Source of the DNA: Ruminococcaceae bacterium UBA5396
GTDB lineage: Bacteria > Bacillota > Clostridia > Oscillospirales > Acutalibacteraceae
Length of the DNA stretch: 23,024 bases
Reading direction: 5' to 3'
Assembly: GCA_002410715.1 (NCBI GenBank)
Contig: DHOG01000003.1
Coordinates: 13,955-36,978, forward strand
Shown here: positions 14,014 through 21,962 of the stretch, piece after piece
How positions within the stretch are numbered: position 1 is the stretch's first letter
Layout of the letters: every line of letters begins with the position of its first letter
The notes under the pieces: generated by a model
Databases searched by the model: none
The model's input: only the letters and a program-made list of their open reading frames with translations
What the model was told of the DNA's origin: nothing
Made by a program: the position numbers and the translations under genes

Positions 14014-14927
14014 CCAATGCCCCCTTTGGAGAAGTTGTTTACCAATATGACGACAGCTTTGAGGGGCTTCTTACCGCCGTTTTTGACTCTTATAGGGGAA
14101 AGCAAACGCCTATTGGAATTGTGGGACAGCAGCATCAGAAGCGGCTGGACGCACAATATGTAAATATAGAAACGGATAATGCAAAGGCCGAGCGGGTGAT
14201 TAACGGGATTAACAGAGTAATGGGGGGGAATGCCTATGAAAAGGTATGGACAGGCTTCCTTTCGTGCAATCCTGATAAGGGGAACATTATTTATAAATAT
14301 ATTCGTTTTGGAATGAAAAAGGGGTACAGAATCCATCAACTTCTCACCCATCGGTGGGTAATGGATATGGATAAGTTGGCGAAACCGGTGGGCAGAGAAT
14401 CCTCGCTAATGATTGAGTTTATTCGATTTTCATGTATGGAGGGCGGCGTATATTACGGTAAAATTGAACCCGAAAACCATGTGATTTCCCTGATGATGCC
14501 GTTTTTTGTTGACAGATTTAATTCCCAACCCTTTATCATTCATGACTCCCGGCACCAAATCGCCGGTGTCTATGATACCAGAGAGTGGTTTATTCGTTCG
14601 GCAGAAGGTTTGACCATGCCGGATTATTCGGAAGACGAGATGCAGTATCGTGCGCTGTGGAAACGATTCTACAATACGATTGCCATAAAGGAACGCATCA
14701 ATCCGGGACTGCGCCGGCAGCATATGCCCAAAAAGTACTGGCGACATATAACTGAAATGACCATGACCGACAATGCTCCGCCCACTGCGCTGCCATCCGA
14801 TATCAGCAGGGCACAAATTGGTGATAGGTTTGTGAGAGCCTCGCCTTACCTGCAGGACAGAAGCAGCGTGCAGATAAGCGAAGAGGCTTTGTATCTGCCA
14901 ACAGGGGGACAAACGCCTACAATTTAA
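13992..14927 (+). CDS. Radical SAM-associated putative DNA metabolism protein (DUF4130 type)
   Basis: 311 residues from a GTG start, supported by GGGGAGGTG (13977-13985) at the right distance and by overlap with the preceding gene. The N-terminal part resembles the family always found beside the radical SAM protein above (TIGR03915, from memory). The middle, with FMKKGYRIHQLLTHRWVMDM-type sequence and later REWFIRSAEG and PKKYWRHITEM, resembles the DUF4130 region, which I recall being related to uracil-DNA-glycosylase folds. That suggests a DNA base-processing partner in the cytoplasm. About 65 residues beyond PKKYWRHITEM appear to extend past the usual end of the family and contain no recognised motif. 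The actual reaction is unknown. The stop codon is embedded in the terminator stem. Confidence 0.83.
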   Translation: MAETFHVTNAPFGEVVYQYDDSFEGLLTAVFDSYRGKQTPIGIVGQQHQKRLDAQYVNIETDNAKAERVINGINRVMGGNAYEKVWTGFLSCNPDKGNIIYKYIRFGMKKGYRIHQLLTHRWVMDMDKLAKPVGRESSLMIEFIRFSCMEGGVYYGKIEPENHVISLMMPFFVDRFNSQPFIIHDSRHQIAGVYDTREWFIRSAEGLTMPDYSEDEMQYRALWKRFYNTIAIKERINPGLRRQHMPKKYWRHITEMTMTDNAPPTALPSDISRAQIGDRFVRASPYLQDRSSVQISEEALYLPTGGQTPTI

Positions 14928-14958
14928 CCCCCATATGCAACCGCATATGGGGGTTAAA
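14923..14958. terminator. Shared convergent terminator of the repair cassette and metK
   Basis: A perfect 16-bp stem, TTTAACCCCCATATGC and its complement, surrounds the loop AACC. Both flanks are AT-rich rather than pure T-runs. It begins inside the last codons of the plus-strand gene and lies 13 bases past the metK stop on the other strand, so it probably serves both. Confidence 0.78.
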
Positions 14959-14970
14959 TATTATCTGATG

Positions 14971-16158
14971 TTATTTAATTCCTAAATATTCTTTGAGTGC
15001 CGCTGTTTTATCGGTCTTTTCCCATGCCACGCCCAGATCCTCCCGACCGATATGACCGTATGCCGAAAGCTGACGATAAATCGGACGGCTGAGATCAAGC
15101 TGCTTTATAATTGCAGCAGGACGGAAATCGAATACAGCAGACACGGCCTCCGCCAGCTTATCATCCGGCAGGATTCCGGTTCCTTCGGTATCCACCAAAA
15201 TCGAAACGGGACGGGCAACGCCGATGGCGTAGGCAAGCTGAAGCTCACACCGTTTGGCAAGTCCGGCGGCGACAATATTCTTGGCGGCATAACGTGCCAT
15301 ATAGCTGGCAGAGCGGTCTACCTTGGTGGGATCCTTTCCGGAAAATGCGCCGCCGCCATGCCTTGCATAGCCGCCGTAGGTGTCTACAATGATTTTACGT
15401 CCGGTCAGTCCGCTGTCCCCCTGCGGCCCGCCAATTACAAAGCGTCCGGTCGGGTTGACAAATATTTTTGTGTCGTCGTCCATCAGCGTTTGGGGGATAA
15501 TCGGCTTAATTACATGTTGGATTACATCGTCACGTATGGTCTCAAGAGAGGCCTCCTCGCTATGCTGTGTGGATACCACAACCGAATCAACGCCAACCGG
15601 GGTGTTGCCGTCGTATTTCACAGTGACCTGGGTTTTACCGTCGGGTCTGAGATAGGAGAGCTTGCCGCTTTTACGAAGCTCGGTAAGCCGCTTGGCCATT
15701 TTATGCGCCAGAGAAATGGGTAAAGGCATCAACTCGGGTGTTTCATCGCAGGCGTACCCGAACATCATGCCTTGATCTCCCGCACCGATACGGTCGTATT
15801 CCGTGCTTGCCTGTCCCCGTATTTCAAACGCTTCATTGACACCCATGGCAATATCGGGTGACTGCTCATCAATTGCGGTCAGAACCGCGCAGGTGTTTCC
15901 ATCAAATTTCTGAGCGGCGTTATCATATCCGATATCCCGGATGACCTGCCGCGCGATTTTGGGAATATCCACATAGCAGCTGGTGGTGATCTCTCCAACC
16001 ACCAGAACCAGTCCGGTTGTTGCAATGCACTCACAAGCAACATGAGCTGTCGGGTCCTGTTCCAGTATCGCATCTAAAACCGCATCTGAAATCTGGTCAC
16101 AGACCTTGTCAGGATGTCCTTCTGTTACAGATTCGGAGGTGAACAATCTTTTTTCCAT
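14971..16158 (-). CDS. metK: S-adenosylmethionine synthetase
   Basis: 395 residues, full family length. Diagnostic motifs are [22 protein letters not shown] at the N-terminus (His15, Asp17 region), [12 protein letters not shown] in the middle and [17 protein letters not shown], the phosphate-binding loop. The cytoplasmic enzyme makes S-adenosylmethionine from methionine and ATP, releasing phosphate and pyrophosphate. AGGGAG close to the ATG at 16158 supports the start. Expression is governed by the SAM-I riboswitch and terminator just upstream, i.e. product feedback. It is a single-gene unit whose end converges on a radical SAM gene, which consumes its product. Confidence 0.98.
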   Translation of the reverse strand: MEKRLFTSESVTEGHPDKVCDQISDAVLDAILEQDPTAHVACECIATTGLVLVVGEITTSCYVDIPKIARQVIRDIGYDNAAQKFDGNTCAVLTAIDEQSPDIAMGVNEAFEIRGQASTEYDRIGAGDQGMMFGYACDETPELMPLPISLAHKMAKRLTELRKSGKLSYLRPDGKTQVTVKYDGNTPVGVDSVVVSTQHSEEASLETIRDDVIQHVIKPIIPQTLMDDDTKIFVNPTGRFVIGGPQGDSGLTGRKIIVDTYGGYARHGGGAFSGKDPTKVDRSASYMARYAAKNIVAAGLAKRCELQLAYAIGVARPVSILVDTEGTGILPDDKLAEAVSAVFDFRPAAIIKQLDLSRPIYRQLSAYGHIGREDLGVAWEKTDKTAALKEYLGIK

Positions 16159-16208
16159 AAAAATCTCCCTTTTAACGCTTTCACTTAATATCTTACCCCA
16201 AAAATTAC

Positions 16209-16242
16209 AAAAAACGCACCGTGACAGAATACACGGCGCGTT
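16209..16242 (-). terminator. metK: Riboswitch-controlled terminator before metK
   Basis: The minus strand gives AACGCGCCGTG and CACGGTGCGTT as an 11-bp stem with an 8-base loop, running into six T residues. Its left arm touches the 3' strand of the aptamer's basal helix, the arrangement expected for SAM-induced termination. Confidence 0.9.
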
Positions 16243-16354
16243 ATCACCTCATCTGTCGGCGGATGCCGCAGGAATTGGCACCTTGCACCCCAAAACGGGC
16301 AAGCAGGTTGCCGGGCTTCGTCGGGCCTGTACCCTCTGCCTCTCTTGATAAGGA
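16241..16354 (-). ncRNA. SAM-I (S-box) riboswitch
   Basis: Read on the minus strand, TTATCAAGAGAGGCAGAGGG opens the aptamer, followed by GGCCCGACGAAGCCCGGCAACC, then AAGGTGCCAATTCC, then GACAGATGAG and the closing TGATAA. These are the invariant S-box blocks in the right order, and the downstream gene is metK. High S-adenosylmethionine should stabilise the aptamer and favour the terminator. Confidence 0.96.
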
Positions 16355-16432
16355 ATATTCTCTTTTCATTCAGAAATCCGAGCAACAAACCGCTGATATC
16401 TGCCAAGCTGTACCATAAAATTAAAGCAAACA

Positions 16433-16524
16433 GGAAAAAGCGCGGTGCTGCATAGCAGCAGGAGGGCGTTCAGCCCGAACAGCGGTTTTTCCAATTCACA
16501 AAGGCGACGATAGCCAACTTTGTG
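16433..16524 (-). ncRNA. Extra structured leader upstream of the SAM-I aptamer
   Basis: The metK transcript should begin near 16522 with a hairpin (16524-16497: arms CACAAAG/CTTTGTG, inner GGC/GCC). It is followed by a probable three-way junction. Its basal stem is GGAAAAA (16492-16486) with TTTTTCC (16439-16433). Inside are GGGC-TGAAC-GCCC (16476-16464) and TGCTGC-TAT-GCAGCA (16460-16446). These elements are not part of an S-box. They are seen by eye only and could be chance. Confidence 0.45.
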
Positions 16525-16528
16525 ATAT

Positions 16529-16556
16529 ATTATACCATACAGGAACAGTATGTCAA
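16529..16556 (-). promoter_or_regulatory. Promoter of metK
   Basis: TTGACA (16556-16551) and TATAAT (16534-16529), both perfect, are spaced by 16 bases, with TGG before the -10. It gives a leader of about 360 bases that contains the riboswitch. Confidence 0.85.
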
Positions 16557-16595
16557 TCTAAAATACATTTAATCGAAACCAAGGGAGTTTTAGAA

Positions 16596-17156
16596 TCAAC
16601 AGGAAGAAAAGCGAAGCAAATTTTTCCCGGTGAAGGGGGTTAGAAGGCGGTAAACCGCCAAAGTAATCGAGCAATTCAATGCGCTTTTAAATAGATTGAA
16701 CGGGATAATGGCAGGCAGCAGAAGTGCGACAACAGCTTCTCTGGGGGCACCCATGAACAAAGGGGTTAGAACCAGATTCATAGGAATCATGACTGCCGTC
16801 ATGGCAAGTGAACCGATTAAAAAACCAAGGATGGTTTTCCACCATTTTGGATTGCATGTGTGGAATAGACCAGTCACCACCACAAGCACACCGGATGAAA
16901 CAAAATGCATAATAAATCCTACCCAGTAGTCACCTCCGAGAACAAAGGCCTGAATCGCCGAGGTGACAAACAAAATCAGCAGTCCCGGTATAATGCCTCC
17001 AAGCATTGTGCCGATAAGTACCGGAACATCAGCCATGTCATAAATCAGAAAGGGTGTTGCGGGGATAAGGGGGATTCTTACAAGAATCATGAGCACCACG
17101 GCAATTGCGGACAACATTGCCATGAATACAAGCTGGAAAGTGCGTGTTGCTTTCAT
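16596..17156 (-). CDS. ribU: Riboflavin ECF transporter S component RibU
   Basis: 186 residues with about six hydrophobic helices. The N-terminal segment with AMLSAIAVVLMIL, then IPATPFLIYDMADVPVLIG and the next helix correspond to the RibU family of energy-coupling-factor S components. These bind riboflavin in the membrane and are powered by a shared EcfA-EcfA'-EcfT module, which is not in this window. The FMN riboswitch directly upstream independently fixes the substrate class. GAAGGAG placed 9 bases before the ATG supports the start. No strong terminator is visible between its stop and the metK promoter, so some readthrough into metK is possible. Confidence 0.93.
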   Translation of the reverse strand: MKATRTFQLVFMAMLSAIAVVLMILVRIPLIPATPFLIYDMADVPVLIGTMLGGIIPGLLILFVTSAIQAFVLGGDYWVGFIMHFVSSGVLVVVTGLFHTCNPKWWKTILGFLIGSLAMTAVMIPMNLVLTPLFMGAPREAVVALLLPAIIPFNLFKSALNCSITLAVYRLLTPFTGKNLLRFSSC

Positions 17157-17237
17157 TTTCTCTTGCTCCTTCTATAAATATTCATTTGAAAACTAAGCTG
17201 CCCGCGGCCACGCCTGCATTTCTTTTTTATATAAAAC

Positions 17238-17263
17238 AAAAAGCCCCGCAAAATATGCGGGGC
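17238..17263 (-). terminator. ribU: Riboswitch-controlled terminator before ribU
   Basis: On the minus strand GCCCCGCA and TGCGGGGC form an 8-bp stem around a 5-base loop, followed by TTTTTGTTTT. It lies between the FMN aptamer and ribU. Confidence 0.92.
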
Positions 17264-17285
17264 AATAAATGCAGTATTACATGCA

Positions 17286-17404
17286 TCTTCTTCCATCCGG
17301 ACTATACCGTCGGCTTTGGGATCAAACCAAAATCAGCTTTCGCTCGCGGGCTCATCGGCTATGCCGCATTACCGCCGGTGGGGAATCGCACCCCGCCCCG
17401 AAGA
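17286..17404 (-). ncRNA. FMN riboswitch (RFN element)
   Basis: The minus strand contains the RFN blocks in order: TCTTCGGGGCGGGGTG, GATTCCCCACCGGCGGTAAT, AGCCCGCGAGC, GATTTTGGTTTGATCCCAAA, GCCGACGGTATAGTCCGGAT and GGAAGAAGA. The last closes with TCTTC at the start. With the terminator that follows, FMN should switch off ribU transcription. Confidence 0.96.
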
Positions 17405-17453
17405 CAGCTTATTCAATTGGTGGCGGATGACATTTAATCATTCACCTGTGTAT

Positions 17454-17482
17454 ATGGTATCGCAGGGACAAAGGAATGTCAA
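17454..17482 (-). promoter_or_regulatory. Promoter of ribU
   Basis: A perfect TTGACA (17482-17477) and TACCAT (17459-17454) are separated by 17 bases. Start of transcription near 17447 puts the whole FMN aptamer in the leader. Confidence 0.65.
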
Positions 17483-17516
17483 GTACCAATTTCAGTTCTG
17501 TGGATGAAAAACGAGC

Positions 17517-19883
17517 TCAATGTTTTCGCTTTACTTGAATTGCCAGTATTGTAATATCGTCTTCATGCTCCTCCTGCATATTGCGTGCCTCAACGGCGAT
17601 ATCCTCTGCCAGCTTGTGAAGCTCACCTGATTTTGTATCGTATGTACGCAGCTTTTTCTCAACCCATTCAATTCCACCGGTAAATACCCCGTCACTGCAC
17701 ATTAAGAGAATATCTCCGTCAACCAATGTATCCTCACTTCTTTCGGCCCGGATATCCCGGAGAATACCGACGGGCAGAGAGGATTTCTCTATCCTGGACA
17801 CCCTGCCCATACTGCATAGCAGGGAAGGAGATGCACCGGCTTTTCGGCACTCTATTTTCCCGCTGAAAAGATCAAGCTCCAGGATATCAAGTGTTGACAG
17901 GCTTTCATCCCCCGACTTCACCATCAATGCCGAATTTACCATGCGAAGTACACTGTCGGGGCCAAAGCCGGCCTGTATTAGACGTGACGTCAATCCCGAA
18001 GCCATTGCACCGTCTACAGCGGCTCTGCCGCCGGTTCCCATTCCATCGCTGAGAACTGCGTACCATCGCCCTGCACCATCGGTGAACGTTTCAAACGCAT
18101 CCCCGCACAGCCGTTCTCCTGTACATTGCAGCTGAACGCTGGACAATGTAACGGTAATCAAAGGTTTCTCGGTCATTGCAATTTTAATGTTGTCACCCAG
18201 TCTGGTGACAACAGGATGATCAAGCTCGCGCCCGCAGGCATCACAAAGTTCTTTCCGCCACTTTTCACGGTTCAGCTTTACGCCTGCATCAGACGCAAGA
18301 ATTTCAACCGTCATACGCCCGCCCCGCCCAAGCATACAGACCGCATCCTGAACCGTGAGTCCGTATTCCTCGCAGACTGTAATAACGCGTGACGCCGCAT
18401 CGGTGTCCACCTGTTCTGTTTTGGTGAAATCCTGTGAGAGCTCGTCCAACATTTCCGACATACCTGAAAACTGGTCGGTCACAACCCCTCGAATTTCGGA
18501 TAGGCGCCGCCATGCTCCTTCACGAACGGAATATTCGAGGTAGCCGGTGTTTATTTTTCGAAGAACCTCGTCAAGCCGTCCGCAGAAGCGGGACAGAGAG
18601 GAGGGCACATCTTGACTTCTGGCAAATCCTTTTTCACGCAGCACCGGAGTCAATTCATTGAATGCCGCCATTGTATTATTGAATTGGCTTTCCCAACACT
18701 GCATCTGCAGACCGCATACGCGGCATATATCATCCGAGACACTTCTGTAAATGGTTCCAAGATCGGGGGCGCTGAGCCCTGCCAGCTTTTGAGACACCGC
18801 ATCTACTGTCTGTGCAACCTCGCTCATGGCTTTTGAAGCATAGTCAAGCCGCATGACAACCGTTCGTCGGAGTCCTTCCACTGCCGGCAGATCTCGGGCG
18901 TGTACAAAGAATTTATTAATCATACGATCAACAGATGATGGCATTACAATAAACAGCAGGCAGGCTGAAATGACTTCGTATCCACCGATAATAACAGCCG
19001 TATCTTTTCCGGTGCTGATTACCACAATAAGGTTTGCGACAAGAAATGCACCGGCCGATGCAAAACGACCATATCGCGCAAATATGCCTGCAACCAGGCC
19101 CCCAAACGCAAAAGCGGCCGCCAGATACAAATGCTCGGTTCCCATCATGGACAGTGCAAGCCCCAAAACAATTCCTGCAATGCTGCCGCCCTGCTCTTTT
19201 CCACACCGTGCAAGCAGCAGGATTATGAGCGACGCTGCAATTCTGCCGGGCGCGATACCGCTGAACGAGAATGCCGTCACAGCCATTAGTGCGATCGCTC
19301 CGGTTAGAACAACGCTTGCCTGCTCCTGTGAAGTCAGTGCACCACGCGGCTCATCGTTTGAAATTACGTTAACTGTTGTACAGAAAAAATAGGCTGACCC
19401 CCCCGCCAAAAGGCCTTCGGCGGTTACAAGAAAAACATGATAAGCGTCAAGTCCATTGACTGCTGACAAAGCAAGGCCGGTGCTTATGATAGATAAACAT
19501 CCAATAACCGGAGAAAAAAGCGGATGTCTCGCAATCGATTTTATACCGCTGAGCGACCACTTTATTCCCGCAACCGCAGCCAGTGCTGCTATATACCGAA
19601 GCGGGACCGCTGCCCCTCCCGGCAGAAGATATCCCACCAACGTCAGTATGTACACCAAAGCGGCGCCCGTCCCCGGAATTGCGGCGGCAAAGCTCACGCC
19701 AAACGGTGTCAGCCCGCCGTATACACTTGCTCTCGGCATTATTAATCCAATTAATGCCCAAGCCAGCAAAAGCACAAGCTGTTTTGAGATGCTGCCTTCA
19801 TTCTGCTGTTCGGAACGGTTGACAAGCTCCTTTTCCTGAGCCTGTCCGTTTCCCGCACCTGCCAAAACCTTTTGCTTCAACAT
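17517..19883 (-). CDS. spoIIE: Stage II sporulation protein E, PP2C-type serine phosphatase
   Basis: 788 residues with the complete SpoIIE layout: about ten membrane helices (residues 35-315), a middle region with the cysteine cluster CRVCGLQMQC (387-396), and a C-terminal PP2C phosphatase domain (about 570-785). Metal-site motifs are CGDAF (Asp595), VLSDGMGTG (Asp613), MCSDGVFTGG (Asp731) and EDD (775-776), so catalysis should be intact. In Bacillus SpoIIE dephosphorylates SpoIIAA at the polar septum and so activates sigma-F in the forespore. The ATG at 19883 is chosen because AGGA lies 8 bases before it; an in-frame ATG at 19892 has its AGG directly abutting. A long-spacer, Spo0A-type promoter lies upstream. 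Confidence 0.96.
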   Translation of the reverse strand: MLKQKVLAGAGNGQAQEKELVNRSEQQNEGSISKQLVLLLAWALIGLIMPRASVYGGLTPFGVSFAAAIPGTGAALVYILTLVGYLLPGGAAVPLRYIAALAAVAGIKWSLSGIKSIARHPLFSPVIGCLSIISTGLALSAVNGLDAYHVFLVTAEGLLAGGSAYFFCTTVNVISNDEPRGALTSQEQASVVLTGAIALMAVTAFSFSGIAPGRIAASLIILLLARCGKEQGGSIAGIVLGLALSMMGTEHLYLAAAFAFGGLVAGIFARYGRFASAGAFLVANLIVVISTGKDTAVIIGGYEVISACLLFIVMPSSVDRMINKFFVHARDLPAVEGLRRTVVMRLDYASKAMSEVAQTVDAVSQKLAGLSAPDLGTIYRSVSDDICRVCGLQMQCWESQFNNTMAAFNELTPVLREKGFARSQDVPSSLSRFCGRLDEVLRKINTGYLEYSVREGAWRRLSEIRGVVTDQFSGMSEMLDELSQDFTKTEQVDTDAASRVITVCEEYGLTVQDAVCMLGRGGRMTVEILASDAGVKLNREKWRKELCDACGRELDHPVVTRLGDNIKIAMTEKPLITVTLSSVQLQCTGERLCGDAFETFTDGAGRWYAVLSDGMGTGGRAAVDGAMASGLTSRLIQAGFGPDSVLRMVNSALMVKSGDESLSTLDILELDLFSGKIECRKAGASPSLLCSMGRVSRIEKSSLPVGILRDIRAERSEDTLVDGDILLMCSDGVFTGGIEWVEKKLRTYDTKSGELHKLAEDIAVEARNMQEEHEDDITILAIQVKRKH

Positions 19884-19935
19884 CCTCACCATCCTAAATA
19901 TTCAGAAAATCTGGTCTGGCTGCGCATAAAAATAA

Positions 19936-19974
19936 ACAGCCGGTAATGACCATTATATGGCAGTTAACGGCTGT
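19936..19974 (-). terminator. Probable terminator of the penicillin-binding protein gene
   Basis: On the minus strand ACAGCCG and CGGCTGT form the base of an imperfect hairpin with inner TAA/TTA and CCAT/ATGG pairs, followed by TTTATTTTT. It lies about 215 bases after the PBP stop and overlaps the spoIIE promoter, so its role as terminator is not certain. Confidence 0.55.
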
Positions 19975-19985
19975 GTTTGTGTCAC
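19952..19985 (-). promoter_or_regulatory. Putative Spo0A-dependent promoter of spoIIE
   Basis: GTGACA (19985-19980) and a perfect TATAAT (19957-19952) are spaced by 22 bases. Known Spo0A-activated sigma-A promoters of spoIIG and spoIIE in Bacillus likewise have hexamers about 21-22 bases apart. The assignment rests on that analogy and position. Confidence 0.5.
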
Positions 19986-20189
19986 ATCAGAGTGTGAAAT
20001 ATTGTTTTTTTAAGGCGAAAGAGAAAAACCTCAGGCAAATTCGGGAGAAAAATGTCTACTCATGGTAAAACAAATACGAAATAAACTTATAGTAAAGTAT
20101 ATCTACCTTTTTAATGTTCTTTTAAGCAGACAACTAAAACGATATTAAATTTAGAGTGATTCGATATTTATAACTAGGAGTAGAAATTA

Positions 20190-21812
20190 TCAATAATGGT
20201 CATTGGATTGCCGCGTAATCTCAAGCATGGATAATTCCTCGCAGATTTGCTTAAAAACCGGAGCTGCTTTCCCCCCCGTGCCTTCGATATCTTCCGCAAG
20301 CACCACGATAACATGTGTGGGATCTTCTGACGGGTAAAAGCCTGCAAACCAGCCCTGTATAACAGACTTTCCGTTTACTACCCACCCTGTTTCGGCAGTG
20401 CCCGTTTTTCCGCCTGCGCCGCCTTCCGTCGGACGTGCTGACGCACCTGTTCCGCTTTCTACAGCGTAAATCATCATGTCTTTTAGCTTGCCGGCGGTGT
20501 TTTCGGAAAAAACAGACTGGGAGGGTGTGGGAGGTTGCTCTGTCAGTATGCCGTCGAAATCCACGGTCCCTTTTATGAGGGTAGGACGTATCAAATTCCC
20601 GCGGTTTACCACCGTCGAAATAAGCTGTGCGATATGAACAGGAGTTGCCATCAGAACCCCCTGCCCGAAGGCCAGATTACCCACCGCAGCGGGTGATACG
20701 AGCTGGTCTTGGGATGGTAGAACTGCACGGGCGGTTTTCCATCCCTCTGCTAGGAATACAGGCCTGTCGAAACCGAGATCGGCAGACATATTGTAAAGCG
20801 ATGCTCCGCCTGCCTGCAAGGCCAGCTGAATAAAATACGGGTTGCAGGATTGCGCAAATCCTTCAAGCATGGAAAGCATTCCGTGCCCAAGACGGTTATG
20901 ACAGTGAAACTTGACGTCGCCCACATGAAAGCTGCCTTGACATCCGTGCTTTGAAGAAGTTGAAATACCATTTTCCAGCGCCGCCGCCGTTGTTACAATT
21001 TTGAATACAGAACCACAGTTATAGTTGCTGAATGCCCGGTTGATTAGGGGGGAGTTCTGATCGTCCAGTGCCTCGGAAAGCGTAGATGGCTGAAAATCAG
21101 GAAGACTGACCAGTGCCGAAATCCGTCCGGTGCCGGGCTCCATAACCACTACTGCTCCTTTGGTCAGATGGTCTCTGGCTGCGTTTTCCGCAATCATCTG
21201 AATATCTTTGTCAATCGTTAGCATAACACCCGCTTTGGCCTTGTCAAGCGTGTTGGTTATGATCGGCTCTATCCCCTCAAGTGGCTTACCTACAGCGTCC
21301 ACTGTATAAGTAACCGTAAGCTTGCCGGCATACTCCGAAAGCAGTTCATTGAATACAAGCTCGGCTCCCGTCGCTCCTTTTATACCGTCGCCGTCCAAAT
21401 AGCCGACAATATGGGGTGCCAGTAAAGTTCCTCGATGCCTAACCGGGGTTTCGAACAGCGCCAGCCCGTCAGCAGGGGGAGGGAGGGTGTCTATGACAGC
21501 GACGGCGGGCTTTCCTTCTTGGAGTCTGGCGGTAAAGCTCTCCAGGGTTTTCTTGTCTACGCAGCCCGAAACCGCAGCAATTGCCTCGGGATTTGCCGTG
21601 GCGATTACGCGATATTCGGTATCGGAATTTACCAGAGGACGCATCATGCAATCATAAATTGTACCGCGCGCATTCGCCACCGTGACGGTTAGACCGGCCT
21701 GTTGTTCAGCGGCGCGGTGGAGCTGCTGTCCCGAAATGTCGTATATACGCAGCATCAGCCCGCCGAGAAATGCCAGAATAAAAACAAATGAGATTACAGC
21801 ACGCTTATGCAT
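20190..21812 (-). CDS. Class B penicillin-binding protein (PBP2/SpoVD/FtsI-like transpeptidase)
   Basis: 540 residues. A single N-terminal membrane anchor (about 5-23) precedes a dimerisation region with the NARGTIYD box (47-54) and a transpeptidase domain (about 220-530). All three catalytic motifs are present: SxxK as SVFK (Ser268, Lys271), SxN as SCN (Ser322, Asn324) and KTGT (469-472). It should cross-link peptidoglycan outside the membrane. The protein is short for the class and lacks a PASTA domain, unlike many SpoVD proteins. Position directly upstream of spoIIE hints at a role in sporulation septation or cortex synthesis, but a vegetative role is not excluded. A GGAAGGGCGG stretch before the ATG supports the start. 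No FtsW/SpoVE partner adjoins. Confidence 0.9.
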   Translation of the reverse strand: MHKRAVISFVFILAFLGGLMLRIYDISGQQLHRAAEQQAGLTVTVANARGTIYDCMMRPLVNSDTEYRVIATANPEAIAAVSGCVDKKTLESFTARLQEGKPAVAVIDTLPPPADGLALFETPVRHRGTLLAPHIVGYLDGDGIKGATGAELVFNELLSEYAGKLTVTYTVDAVGKPLEGIEPIITNTLDKAKAGVMLTIDKDIQMIAENAARDHLTKGAVVVMEPGTGRISALVSLPDFQPSTLSEALDDQNSPLINRAFSNYNCGSVFKIVTTAAALENGISTSSKHGCQGSFHVGDVKFHCHNRLGHGMLSMLEGFAQSCNPYFIQLALQAGGASLYNMSADLGFDRPVFLAEGWKTARAVLPSQDQLVSPAAVGNLAFGQGVLMATPVHIAQLISTVVNRGNLIRPTLIKGTVDFDGILTEQPPTPSQSVFSENTAGKLKDMMIYAVESGTGASARPTEGGAGGKTGTAETGWVVNGKSVIQGWFAGFYPSEDPTHVIVVLAEDIEGTGGKAAPVFKQICEELSMLEITRQSNDHY

Positions 21813-21962
21813 AAGAAACCGCCCTTCCGCTTTTTGTATAAGTTTGCCCGTTAAAGCGAGGTTTAACCATATAAAGGGTGTAACTGTTCATATTGACACC
21901 CATAAATATAGATGTCATTTTCTATTTGAACAACTTGAACATAAAATAATAGGGGGATTATT

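Larger units (their letters stand above)
19884..20189. other. spoIIE upstream region
   Basis: Contains the putative spoIIE promoter and overlapping hairpin (19936-19985). AGGCGAA (20013-20019 plus) and TATCGAA (20166-20160 minus) each match the Spo0A box TGNCGAA at 6 of 7 positions, but the motif is short. No gene is seen from 20020 to 20189. Confidence 0.45.

Noticed and set aside
13854..14351. 165-codon minus-strand frame across the junction of the repair cassette
   Set aside because: Antisense to two well-supported overlapping genes; no ribosome binding site or family.
15052..15723. 223-codon plus-strand frame
   Set aside because: Antisense shadow of metK, whose protein motifs are unambiguous.
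16185..16406. 73-codon minus-strand frame across the metK leader
   Set aside because: It runs through the SAM-I aptamer and its terminator, starts at a TTG without a ribosome binding site, and has no protein-family resemblance.
18853..19392. 179-codon plus-strand frame
   Set aside because: Antisense shadow of the spoIIE membrane domain.
21893..21921. TTGACA as a possible plus-strand -35 for the small ORF
   Set aside because: The hexamer 17 bases downstream (CATTTT) is a poor -10, so no promoter is claimed.
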